A stretch of DNA of 18,659 nt from JADKIH01 sp031367345 (GTDB lineage Bacteria; Bacteroidota; Bacteroidia; AKYH767-A; 2013-40CM-41-45): assembly GCA_031367345.1 (NCBI GenBank), contig JANLPR010000133.1, positions 1 to 18,659 of the forward strand, in the 5' to 3' direction. A program made the translations under genes and the position numbers. Below are positions 1 through 7,688 of this stretch, piece by piece. The notes under the pieces were generated by a model. The model made no database searches. It saw only the letters and a list, made by a program, of their open reading frames with translations, and was not told the DNA's origin. Numbering within the stretch: position 1 is the stretch's first letter; every line of letters begins with the position of its first letter.

Positions 1-219
1 AGTAAGAAGTAAGAAGTAAGAAGTAAGAAGTAAGAAGTAAGAAGTAAGAAGTAAGAAGTAAGAAGTAAGAAGTAAGAAGTAAGAAGTAAGAAGTAAAAAG
101 TAAAAAGTAAAAAGTAAAAAGTAAAAAAGGTTAAAGGTCAAGAATCAAAAGTTAAGAATTAAAAGTTAAAAGTTAAAAGATAAGAGTCACTAAATATGAG
201 TCAAGGGTTAAAAGTAAAA
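1..219. repeat. Heptanucleotide tandem repeat array
   Basis: Positions 1-91 are 13 perfect copies of AGTAAGA, and 92-126 are five perfect copies of AGTAAAA. Two extra A bases at 127-128 shift the phase. From 129 to 219 a further 13 heptamers follow in unbroken 7-nt register but diverged in sequence (for example GGTTAAA, AGTTAAG, AGTTAAA twice, AGATAAG, AGTCAAG, AGTAAAA). The array runs off the left edge, so its true length is unknown. It contains no spacers and no open reading frame of note. The gradient from perfect units on the left to decayed units on the right suggests expansion by slippage at the outer end and older copies near the gene; this is inference. Confidence 0.95.
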
Positions 220-346
220 AATCAATTTTATTACTTACTACTCACTAATCTCCACTCACTAAAAAGGTCCACAATATGAAAATTGGTCATTTTACACACA
301 AATCACTTACAAGAAAAAGTAATTAAATAACTTTAATAATAAAACC
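220..346. other. Gene-free leader with inverted heptamer arm
   Basis: This completes the 346-nt stretch without a gene. Positions 231-263 read as heptamers of the opposite polarity (TTACTTA, CTACTCA, CTAATCT, CCACTCA). Their reverse complement contains AGTAAG and resembles the AGTAAGA array upstream, so the two could pair. From 264 to 346 the DNA is plain AT-rich sequence leading to the sulfotransferase ATG. TAACTTTA at 328-335 is one base from the Bacteroidota -7 box TAnnTTTG, but it sits only 11 nt from the start codon and I do not call it a promoter. Confidence 0.6.
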
Positions 347-973
347 ATGTTATTAAGCTACTCTAAAAAATTTATTTTTATTCATATTGATAAGACAGCA
401 GGAACTTCGGTAAAATCTGCTCTATCGAATTATTGTCTTTACCCAAATGAAACAATGTATTCCTCCATTTTAAAAAAGATAGGCTATCGACAATATTCGG
501 ATGAATTTTATGATCACATTAGAAGTATAGAATTGATGCGATATCTAGACAAAGACATTTTTGAAAATTTTTACAAATTTGCATTTGTGCGTAATCCATG
601 GGACTGGATGTTGTCATCCTACACATATTATCAGCACAAACCGGAAATGCATCCTCACGTTTACTTTAAAGATCAGATCACGACTTTTAGAGATTTTATT
701 AATTGGCAAACAAGTAATCCTTATATTTATCACACTCAAAGCGAATATCTATTCGACCAAAAGGGAAATAAGCTAGTTAATTTTATTGGCCAATTCGAAA
801 ATTTGGTCGATGATTTCAAACTCATCACTGATCATTTAAAAATAAACGTTCAGTTAGAGCATAAAAATCAAAGTAAAGAAAAAGGATACAAAGATTCATA
901 CACCTCCGAAACCAAAGATTTAGTTTATAAGTATTATAAACGTGACATTAACCTCTTCGATTATGAATTTTAA
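347..973 (+). CDS. Sulfotransferase family 2-like protein
   Basis: This 208-residue protein probably transfers sulfate from PAPS to a sugar hydroxyl. The N-terminal strand-loop-helix FIHIDKTAGTSV (residues 11-22, Lys16) matches the 5'-phosphosulfate-binding loop of the Sulfotransfer_2/NodH-like fold. FVRNPWDWMLSSY (residues 80-92, Arg82) matches the 3'-phosphate-binding loop. His57 is a possible catalytic base, by family analogy only. There is no signal peptide or membrane segment, so it should act in the cytoplasm on a nucleotide- or lipid-linked sugar. The length is normal for the short bacterial members. The ATG at 347 is the first in frame and lies directly ahead of the conserved strand; no Shine-Dalgarno sequence is visible, as usual in Bacteroidota. 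A 139-nt gap separates it from the next gene, so it may have its own transcript. The acceptor is unknown; the neighbouring glycosyltransferases suggest a surface glycan. Confidence 0.85.
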   Translation: MLLSYSKKFIFIHIDKTAGTSVKSALSNYCLYPNETMYSSILKKIGYRQYSDEFYDHIRSIELMRYLDKDIFENFYKFAFVRNPWDWMLSSYTYYQHKPEMHPHVYFKDQITTFRDFINWQTSNPYIYHTQSEYLFDQKGNKLVNFIGQFENLVDDFKLITDHLKINVQLEHKNQSKEKGYKDSYTSETKDLVYKYYKRDINLFDYEF

Positions 974-1112
974 ATACATTTCAAAAGTACAATGCATTAC
1001 CGAAAATTATAATATGATTAGGAAAAAAGATCAGATCAAAATTAAACATAATTAAATCGTCAACAATTCCAAATTTAAATATGATACAAAAACAATCTGA
1101 AGTAGTTTGCCA
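974..1112. other. Intergenic spacer, no feature seen
   Basis: This 139-nt AT-rich gap lies between the sulfotransferase and the methyltransferase. I see no open reading frame, no convincing stem-loop terminator and no exact TAnnTTTG box. A promoter for the six-gene glycan run could lie here but cannot be pinned down. Confidence 0.5.
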
Positions 1113-2009
1113 ATGAATGAGGCTTTAAAATATCAAACCAACTGTTTGTTGTGCGGAAAGGCTACACTCAAAAATGTTTTTGGTGACGACCATTTCATCA
1201 CTAAATGTACGTCATGTTCCTTTGTTTTCAGCAGAGTAATTCCTTCAATAAAAAAATTAGAAAAACATTACGATGAATACCCTTTAGAAAATAAAGTTTC
1301 AGAAATTACCTTAAAACGTTACAATGAAATCCTTGACCTGTTTGAACCATATCGACAAACAGGAAGGCTACTTGAATTCGGATGTGGCGAAGGCTATTTT
1401 CTAGAAGTAGCATTAAAACGTAACTGGAAAGTTGTTGGAATAGAAATCTCAGATAAGCTTGTTAAAATTTGTAAAGATAAGAACATATTAACTTACAAAA
1501 CACTTTCGCAAATCCCGTCTGACGAAAATAACAAATTTGATATGGCGGTTTCTATCGAAGTAATTGAACATTTAAACGACCCTAAACCTTACATGCAAGA
1601 AATCAATTCGCTATTAAGAAATGGTGGAGGACTGTATATGACAACACCTAACTTTAATTGCTTATCAAGATTTATTTTAGGAAAAAAATGGAATAATATA
1701 GTATTCCCTGAGCACCTTTGCTATTACACAGTGAAGACAATGAAATCCATGTTATCACTTAATGGGTTTAAAGAAATAAAATCACAAACATTGGGGATTA
1801 GTCCTGCACGTTATAAATATGCATTGCTTAACTGGAAGAAAACAAAAGAAGAAGCACCAATCCAATATGATTACAATGAAAAAGATAGAGATTTCAGAAA
1901 TAAAATGGAAGGAAATATTTTTCTATCTAAAATAAAATTATTGATGAATAGTCTATTCAATATTTCCCGACTTGGCGAATCATTAAAAATATTTTATATC
2001 AAAAAATAA
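1113..2009 (+). CDS. Class I SAM methyltransferase with N-terminal zinc ribbon
   Basis: This 298-residue protein is a SAM-dependent methyltransferase of the Methyltransf_23 type common in glycan clusters. Residues 11-35 carry two CxxC pairs (Cys11/14 and Cys32/35) that form a probable zinc ribbon. Motif I is LLEFGCGEG (residues 86-94) and the acidic residue that binds the SAM ribose is Glu111 in VVGIEIS. A motif resembling VSIEVIEHL and then LRNGGGLYMTTPN complete the Rossmann core. The C-terminal third is basic and specific to the subfamily. I chose the ATG at 1113 over the in-frame TTG at 1107, which adds only two residues. The stop codon is followed after one nucleotide by the ATG of the next gene, so the two are co-transcribed. 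The likely substrate is a sugar or glycan intermediate; whether it methylates oxygen or carbon cannot be told. Confidence 0.87.
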   Translation: MNEALKYQTNCLLCGKATLKNVFGDDHFITKCTSCSFVFSRVIPSIKKLEKHYDEYPLENKVSEITLKRYNEILDLFEPYRQTGRLLEFGCGEGYFLEVALKRNWKVVGIEISDKLVKICKDKNILTYKTLSQIPSDENNKFDMAVSIEVIEHLNDPKPYMQEINSLLRNGGGLYMTTPNFNCLSRFILGKKWNNIVFPEHLCYYTVKTMKSMLSLNGFKEIKSQTLGISPARYKYALLNWKKTKEEAPIQYDYNEKDRDFRNKMEGNIFLSKIKLLMNSLFNISRLGESLKIFYIKK

Positions 2010-2010
2010 T

Positions 2011-3021
2011 ATGATTAAAATATCCGTCATAATACCCAGTTACAATCAAGGTGCTTATCTTGAAGAAACAATATTGTCCATAATAAATCAGAATTACGCC
2101 AATTTAGAAATAATTTTAATTGATGGAAAAAGCACAGATAACTCTATTGAAATAATTAGAAAATACGAAAATAGTTTTTCGTATTGGGTAAGTGAAAAAG
2201 ACCTCGGTCAAAGCGACGCTATTAACAAAGGTTTTAGAGAAGCATCAGGAGAAATAATTACGTGGTTATGTAGTGATGATCTTTATACGCCGAATTCGTT
2301 AAATAAGGTGAATGAAATATTTTCAAATCTCACACATGATGTTGGATTGATTCACGGGAGCTCAATTATATTTACCGGAAAAAAGACAATACGAATCAAT
2401 AAAGGTTCAGATGATGATAGCCTAGAAAATATTTTGTCAGGAATGACATTTCCACAACCCTCAACATTTTTCAGGCGTTCATTATTGCAAAAATCAGGTC
2501 TGCTTGATTTGCACTTGCATTTCGGAATGGATTATGATCTTTTCTGCAAATTTGCAATTATAACTAAATTTAAAAGCATCGACTTTTGTTTTTCAAAATA
2601 CAGATTACATTCAGAAAGCAAAACCGTTTCGGCAGTATCTAAGTTTATAGATGATTGGTCTAAAGTATTTACAAGCATTATCAAAGCGGCAGACTTTAAT
2701 ACGATGATAGATATTTTAGATGAATTGGATATAAACCATACCGACAATCAATCTACATTACTATTTTTCAAAGAAAATTTTGATTCAAAAAATATTGATC
2801 AAGAACGACTCCTATATAGGTTTTTAGTTTTTGTATTAAAATACGATTACGAATCAAAGCGATTTGACAGGGCAAAAAAAATCGCCAATTATCTGAGAAA
2901 AGAATTACATAGTCATTTATCGAGAGAACCTGAAATTAATAGAATTGCTTGGAGAACCCAATTCCCCCCAATGCTCTTAGTTATAGCAAGAAAGATCTCA
3001 AGAACTTTTTTTTACAGATGA
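2011..3021 (+). CDS. Glycosyltransferase family 2 (WfgS-like)
   Basis: This 336-residue inverting glycosyltransferase has a GT-A fold. The nucleotide-sugar domain starts at once with VIIPSYNQG (residues 7-15). Asp38 lies in LIDGKSTDNS, and the metal-binding DxD-like element is SDD at residues 88-90 (WLCSDD). The string DLGQSDAINKGF (residues 64-75) is typical of the WfgS/WfeV-like subgroup, which makes O-antigen linkages. About 100 residues after the catalytic domain are basic and lack membrane segments, so it is a peripheral cytoplasmic enzyme. Its last codons overlap the next gene by ATGA (3018-3021). A T8 run at 3006-3013 sits just before this overlap. Donor and acceptor sugars cannot be assigned. 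Confidence 0.9.
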   Translation: MIKISVIIPSYNQGAYLEETILSIINQNYANLEIILIDGKSTDNSIEIIRKYENSFSYWVSEKDLGQSDAINKGFREASGEIITWLCSDDLYTPNSLNKVNEIFSNLTHDVGLIHGSSIIFTGKKTIRINKGSDDDSLENILSGMTFPQPSTFFRRSLLQKSGLLDLHLHFGMDYDLFCKFAIITKFKSIDFCFSKYRLHSESKTVSAVSKFIDDWSKVFTSIIKAADFNTMIDILDELDINHTDNQSTLLFFKENFDSKNIDQERLLYRFLVFVLKYDYESKRFDRAKKIANYLRKELHSHLSREPEINRIAWRTQFPPMLLVIARKISRTFFYR

Positions 3022-4154
3022 AAATAGCCTTCTTAACCTCACATATTAACCAATCGACTCAGTGGAATTGGTTCTCCGATGAATTAATAAATCGTGGTAT
3101 CCCTCATATTCATATCATCATCAATAGTAATTATCCACTACTAGCAGATGACTTAAAGGCAATGGGTGTAAAAGTTTATTATTTAAAACATACTAACTTC
3201 TTTCATTTCTTTACCAACTTTTTTCAGGTATGTTATATTTTACTAAAAAATAAAATAACATTAGTTCATACAGAATTACCCTATGGAAATCTTGTCGGAC
3301 AAATATCTGCATGGGTATGTGGAATTAAACTTAGAGTTTCAACCTGCGGAAATACCACATGGGCATATGATTTCAACAATAAGAAGCAATTGCTGATTGA
3401 CAAAATCACGTATCGCCTTTCGAAAAAAATTATTGCTTTGACGGAGGAATCAAAAGAGTTTTTAATTAAAAACTATCATATACCTCCTGAAAAACTGACA
3501 ATCATTCATCACTCTTTGCGATCGGAAGATTATATTTTTACTGACGAAAGCAGATTTATTAAACTGAGAGAAGAATTAAATCTAGAACCTGAGACATTTA
3601 TAATAGGAATGGTTGCAAGATTTGAATTTTGGAAAGGGCATATTTTTGCTATAGATGCCTTTCGAAAATTACTAATGGAGTATCCGCATACGAGACTTTT
3701 AATATTTGGAAGTAAAGGAGAAAGTTTTGATTCAGTAATGAGACATATCAAGAATTATGATTTGCAAGATCATATAATTTATAAAGGATTTGTTTCCGAC
3801 AACATTGCTTTGTTCCGATTATTTGATGTGCATGTTCATGTACCAATAAAATCCAACAGTGAAACTTTTGGAATTAATATTATGGAAGGAATGATAAGCG
3901 GTTGTGCACAAATATTAACACTTGCAGGCATTAGTTGCTTTACAGCAAGAGATGAAGAAAATTGTTTGGTAGTCCCCTACTCCTCATCAGATGCAATTTA
4001 TCTTGCGTTAAAAAGATTAATCAATGATCCTGCGTTGAGAAAAAGATTAGGACAACAAGCAAAAGCAGATGCATTAAAAAACTTCCAATATTCAACAAAG
4101 GTTCAAAAGCATCTTGACCTTTACGAAAGTTTACGCCTGGAACAAAAGAAATGA
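3018..4154 (+). CDS. Glycosyltransferase family 4 (GT-B)
   Basis: This is a 378-residue retaining glycosyltransferase with the two-domain GT-B fold. The N-terminal acceptor domain runs from MKIAFLTSHI to about residue 185. The C-terminal donor domain has GMVARFEFWKGH (residues 197-208, Arg201 and Lys206), which binds the donor phosphate, and SETFGINIMEGM, which gives the E-x7-E pair Glu282/Glu290. The open frame extends upstream to a TTG at 2949, but those 23 codons lie inside the GT2 gene and lack family character. The ATG at 3018 starts exactly at the conserved first strand and makes an ATGA overlap, so I take 3018. Translation is probably coupled to the GT2. It likely acts at the inner face of the membrane on a lipid-linked glycan; the sugar is unknown. 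Confidence 0.9.
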   Translation: MKIAFLTSHINQSTQWNWFSDELINRGIPHIHIIINSNYPLLADDLKAMGVKVYYLKHTNFFHFFTNFFQVCYILLKNKITLVHTELPYGNLVGQISAWVCGIKLRVSTCGNTTWAYDFNNKKQLLIDKITYRLSKKIIALTEESKEFLIKNYHIPPEKLTIIHHSLRSEDYIFTDESRFIKLREELNLEPETFIIGMVARFEFWKGHIFAIDAFRKLLMEYPHTRLLIFGSKGESFDSVMRHIKNYDLQDHIIYKGFVSDNIALFRLFDVHVHVPIKSNSETFGINIMEGMISGCAQILTLAGISCFTARDEENCLVVPYSSSDAIYLALKRLINDPALRKRLGQQAKADALKNFQYSTKVQKHLDLYESLRLEQKK

Positions 4155-5062
4155 TCAGACCATTCTTTTCAATAGTAATTCCGATATTTAATCGAAGCGA
4201 CCTTTTGATTAAAAGCTTAGATTTTTTACTAAATCAAACATTTACCAAATTTGAATTATTGTTAATTGACGACGGAAGCACGGAGGATATCTACTCATCG
4301 GTTCAACAATTTTTACTTGACAATCCAAATTTTAAATACATCAGGCAAGAAAATAAAGAGCGTGGTGCGGCAAGAAATAATGGTATTTTAAATGCCAAAG
4401 GAGAATACATTATCTTATTCGATTCTGATGATTATATGCATAAGAATCATCTTGAAGTATTGTACCAAGGTATCCAAGATAACAATTCCCCTTCATTTAT
4501 TGCCACTAAATTTGATTTCATTAACAACAGTGGTTCAAGCTATCAATCAGATATCCAAAAATATAAAGCCGGACAATATGACTACAAATTATTCTTGAAT
4601 GGAAATCCTCTAGCGTGTAATATTTGTTTTAAAAGAGAATTAAGTGATTTAATTTTATTTGAGGAAGATAATAAATTTGCGATCAAAGAAGATTGGATGT
4701 TTTTAATTAGCAACTTAAAAAAACACAAACTGACATTATTAGATAAGACAACAATAACTATGTTTGATCATGATGGTAGATCTATGCGGTCAGGGAACAA
4801 TAAGATCATTCACAAAACAAAACTTGCGACAGAATGGATCATGATGAATGTTGAATTAACGCAAATTGAACAGGAGAAATTATTAGCACATGAAAATTAT
4901 TTTTGCGGTATCCACTCCTATCTTGATCATGATAGAAAGAATACATTACTATTTATTTTTAAATCAATAAAATACGGCGGTTTAAAACTGAAATATTTAA
5001 AATTACTAATGAAAGCTATTATTGGAAGGGGAATAATTTTAAAATTAAAACTGGCTTCATGA
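4151..5062 (+). CDS. Glycosyltransferase family 2
   Basis: This 303-residue GT-A enzyme opens with FSIVIPIFNRSD (residues 6-17). LLIDDGSTED (residues 37-46) has the Asp40/Asp41 pair that contacts the nucleotide. ERGAARNNGI (residues 70-79) and LFDSDDYM (residues 89-96, with the DxD-type DSD) complete the donor and metal site. The C-terminal region has KEDWMFL, a likely acceptor-side element, and ends in a basic Lys/Leu-rich tail that may touch the membrane. It overlaps both neighbours by ATGA (4151-4154 and 5059-5062). This enzyme and the upstream GT2 differ in their catalytic strings and probably add different residues to one glycan. The specificity is not predictable. Confidence 0.9.
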   Translation: MIRPFFSIVIPIFNRSDLLIKSLDFLLNQTFTKFELLLIDDGSTEDIYSSVQQFLLDNPNFKYIRQENKERGAARNNGILNAKGEYIILFDSDDYMHKNHLEVLYQGIQDNNSPSFIATKFDFINNSGSSYQSDIQKYKAGQYDYKLFLNGNPLACNICFKRELSDLILFEEDNKFAIKEDWMFLISNLKKHKLTLLDKTTITMFDHDGRSMRSGNNKIIHKTKLATEWIMMNVELTQIEQEKLLAHENYFCGIHSYLDHDRKNTLLFIFKSIKYGGLKLKYLKLLMKAIIGRGIILKLKLAS

Positions 5063-6288
5063 ATAAAAATGTTTTGATATTAACACAATGGCCATACCGA
5101 GATGCACTTATTCAAGCGTATACATTGCCATACGTTAAAATTATTCGCCAAAACATTTCTTCAGAAAGTAAAATCATTCTTGTAACATTTGAAAACAGTG
5201 AAGCAAAAACCTACGCCGAGGAACTATCGCAAGACACCTCTGAACTTGAAAAAATAGGTGTAAAATTAAAGAAGTTTAGATATCCGGGGTCATCCATTCT
5301 TTTGTTTTTAAAATCAATTCCAATTATTATCAATTTAATCCAATCCATTCGTAGAGAAAAAATTGATATTATTCATGCCTGGTGTACTCCTGCAGGAAGC
5401 TTAGGATATCTACTTTCAATCCTTACAGGAAGAAAATTAATTATAGACAGTTTTGAACCACATGCAGAAGCAATGGTTGAAAACTTAACATGGAAAAAAA
5501 ACCAATTAAAATACCGCATTCTCTCTTACTTCGAAAAAAAACTAACATTACATGCTCATGTAATAATCAGTGCTACAGAAGGAATGAGAAATTTCATTCA
5601 AAAAAAATATCAGTTTACAATCAAGAACTTTTTGGTAAAACCTGCTTGTGTTGATCTCAAATTATTTAATACCAATAAAAGAAAAGATTCAGAATTATTA
5701 AAAAGGTATCACCTAGAAAATAAAATAGTGTGTGTATATGCAGGAAAATTTAATGGCATCTATCTTAGTTCAGAAATTTTTGATTTCTTAAAAGTTGCAG
5801 AAAATCATTGGGGAAACCGGTTTACCGCATTATTACTAACGAACCATAACCGGCAAGAAATTAAAACTTGGGCCACCAATGCTGGTCTATCCGAAAAGAG
5901 TTACAATTGTCTATTTGTTTCACATCATGAGATTCCACTTTATATGGGACTTGGCGATTTTGCTATAACGCCTGTTAAACCTATTCCAACAAAAAGATTT
6001 TGTTCTCCAATTAAGGACGGTGAATACTGGGGGCTTGGATTGCCGGTAGTTATTACAAAAGATATAAGTGACGATTCTGATATTATTGAAGATAATAATA
6101 TTGGTGCAGTCTTAAGGAGTTTGACTACGAGCGAATATAAAAATGCGATTGTGAAAATTGAACATTTAATAGCCGACCCCCAAAATACAGCCTCAAAGAT
6201 TCATGCAATTGCAGAAAAATATAGAAGTTACACTATAGCAGAAGAAATCTATCATTCAATCTACAAACAGAATAACTATAATTTATAG
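5059..6288 (+). CDS. Divergent family 4-like glycosyltransferase
   Basis: This 409-residue protein has a GT-B layout. The N-terminal domain runs from NVLILTQWPY through DIIHAWCTPAGSLGYLLS (residues 103-120), where His107 sits in the usual acceptor-site position. A helix-rich middle follows (EKKLTLHAHVIISATEGM). The C-terminal donor domain contains VCVYAGKF (residues 224-231) and SPIKDGEYWGLGLPV (residues 316-330). That last string is the alternative donor-site motif of the SPxKxGEYLAxGLPVI type, in place of a classical E-x7-E; Glu322 would be the nucleotide-ribose ligand. It is the last gene of the run and is followed at once by a stem-loop over its stop codon. It probably adds the last sugar made by this block, but the order is inference. 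Confidence 0.82.
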   Translation: MNKNVLILTQWPYRDALIQAYTLPYVKIIRQNISSESKIILVTFENSEAKTYAEELSQDTSELEKIGVKLKKFRYPGSSILLFLKSIPIIINLIQSIRREKIDIIHAWCTPAGSLGYLLSILTGRKLIIDSFEPHAEAMVENLTWKKNQLKYRILSYFEKKLTLHAHVIISATEGMRNFIQKKYQFTIKNFLVKPACVDLKLFNTNKRKDSELLKRYHLENKIVCVYAGKFNGIYLSSEIFDFLKVAENHWGNRFTALLLTNHNRQEIKTWATNAGLSEKSYNCLFVSHHEIPLYMGLGDFAITPVKPIPTKRFCSPIKDGEYWGLGLPVVITKDISDDSDIIEDNNIGAVLRSLTTSEYKNAIVKIEHLIADPQNTASKIHAIAEKYRSYTIAEEIYHSIYKQNNYNL

Positions 6289-6298
6289 TTATCTTTTT
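6272..6298 (+). terminator. Stem-loop and T-run at end of glycan operon
   Basis: A perfect 9-bp inverted repeat, ATAACTATA and TATAGTTAT with a 3-nt loop ATT, spans 6272-6292 and includes the stop codon. It is followed by TTTTT at 6294-6298. The stem has a single G-C pair, so it would be a weak intrinsic terminator. Its position in the 14-nt gap between convergent genes fits that role. Confidence 0.45.
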
Positions 6299-6302
6299 AG
6301 AG

Positions 6303-7643
6303 TCAATATTTTTTCGCTTCTTCTTCCAATAGTTCTTTGTATGAACTTGAAATAATAATTAGACTGATTACATAAAAAGGAATGGCGGGGATTTTATATC
6401 TCACTAAACTACCGAAATTGGATGTGGTGAGACCAACCGAAAACGAAAAGAAAAGACTAAAGTAAACAGTAAAGAAAAGAATTCGATGTCGGAACATCAA
6501 CCGGAAGAGATTGTATATTTTAAGTTTGATGAGAAGATAAATAGTAAACCCTAACATGATTAAGTTTTCGATACCTGACAAGAACATTGTTATATTGTAA
6601 GTTTCCCACACATATGGTCTGAACAATGCAGCGTTAATTGCTGCAGGCATTTTATTAAGTATTCCACTGATTGTAGGATCAAAATCACCTATATCGAACG
6701 CTGAGCCCTGGTAATGCTCGCTTTTTAAATCCATCTGAGTAGTTACCGCTTTATCGAGAACATTATCTAGAGAATAGTCACCTAAAAAACCACTCATAAG
6801 GTTCAACATTAAGTAACCACACACCAATGAGAAAGTAATTAAAAAAGGAGTAGACAATGATTTTATTAAATTATTATCTACTCTCTCCAATTGAATTCCA
6901 CCAAACCACAAGATAGATCCGGGTAACAGCGCAAAGAAGATATATGGTTTGATCCAAATTAAGAGTACAGAACTAAGTATTATAAAAAATATATTTTTTA
7001 TGTATGATTTTTTTTTTGTGAGGATGATTAGGTAAGACGACGAGTACAAGCAAACGGCTGCAAAAGTAATTGTGTCTTTGAGCAATCCAGATCCCCAGAA
7101 AAAGACCGAAGGAATAAATAATAAGGCTACGGCAAATTCCCATATTAATTTTGGAAACTCAACAATTAAAGCTTGATACAATCTCCAGATAGCCCAATAG
7201 CTAATATAGGCTAGCAAAATTGTCATGCCAATAAAACTTTTAAAAGATGCAAAACATAAAAGCACAGTAAGCTTCACAACTGCTCTTGCATGAGGATCCA
7301 GGAAGTACTGAAAATATCCGGTTTTATTATCCAACTCATAATACAAGTCTGTGTTAGGACCCAAAATATAATTTGAAATATTAAAAATAGATTTTTCTCC
7401 TAAGTTCAAAAGTACAACACAGTCATTATAGTAATTAAGCGTGTCGCCATAACCGTAATAAAGTGCATACACTAAGCAAACAGCAATTCCACCAAAAATT
7501 TTAACAGCTAAACCATACATATAGTATTTGTAGCTTGAATTCGTCTCTATATTCAATAATTGTTTTTTCTTAGCGATCAAGTAAATGACCACTAAAAAAA
7601 TAATCGGTACAATTAAATCGATAAATGAAAGATATTCTTGCAT
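6303..7643 (-). CDS. Polytopic membrane protein, possible Wzy-like polymerase
   Basis: This 446-residue inner-membrane protein has roughly ten hydrophobic segments; clear ones lie near residues 8-24, 45-64, 122-152, 168-186, 192-208, 217-245, 265-283, 355-374, 388-405 and 420-432. Between them are polar loops with conserved-looking strings: GYGDTLNYYND (residues 64-74), FIPSVFFWGSGLLKD (residues 176-190), ALFRPYVWETYN (residues 339-350) and NFGSLVRYKIP (residues 409-419). The size, the topology and the arginine-rich loops fit an O-antigen polymerase or ligase, but I recognise no family with certainty. It lies 45 nt downstream of rlmH on the same strand and is convergent with the glycosyltransferase run. 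An A10 tract on the coding strand (7008-7017) encodes Lys-Lys-Lys between two membrane segments. The start ATG is the first after the gap from rlmH. Confidence 0.6.
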   Translation of the reverse strand: MQEYLSFIDLIVPIIFLVVIYLIAKKKQLLNIETNSSYKYYMYGLAVKIFGGIAVCLVYALYYGYGDTLNYYNDCVVLLNLGEKSIFNISNYILGPNTDLYYELDNKTGYFQYFLDPHARAVVKLTVLLCFASFKSFIGMTILLAYISYWAIWRLYQALIVEFPKLIWEFAVALLFIPSVFFWGSGLLKDTITFAAVCLYSSSYLIILTKKKSYIKNIFFIILSSVLLIWIKPYIFFALLPGSILWFGGIQLERVDNNLIKSLSTPFLITFSLVCGYLMLNLMSGFLGDYSLDNVLDKAVTTQMDLKSEHYQGSAFDIGDFDPTISGILNKMPAAINAALFRPYVWETYNITMFLSGIENLIMLGFTIYLLIKLKIYNLFRLMFRHRILFFTVYFSLFFSFSVGLTTSNFGSLVRYKIPAIPFYVISLIIISSSYKELLEEEAKKY

Positions 7644-7688
7644 GGCTCAGATGAGGAACTTGACAAAGTTAACAATCTTTAGAACTAA

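Noticed and set aside
1..126. A CRISPR array at the left edge
   Set aside because: The repeat unit is 7 bp with no spacers, and no cas genes are present; it is a simple tandem repeat.
2949..3017. N-terminal extension of the GT4 protein from a TTG
   Set aside because: The extra 23 codons lie within the preceding GT2 gene, and the family's first strand begins at the ATG at 3018.
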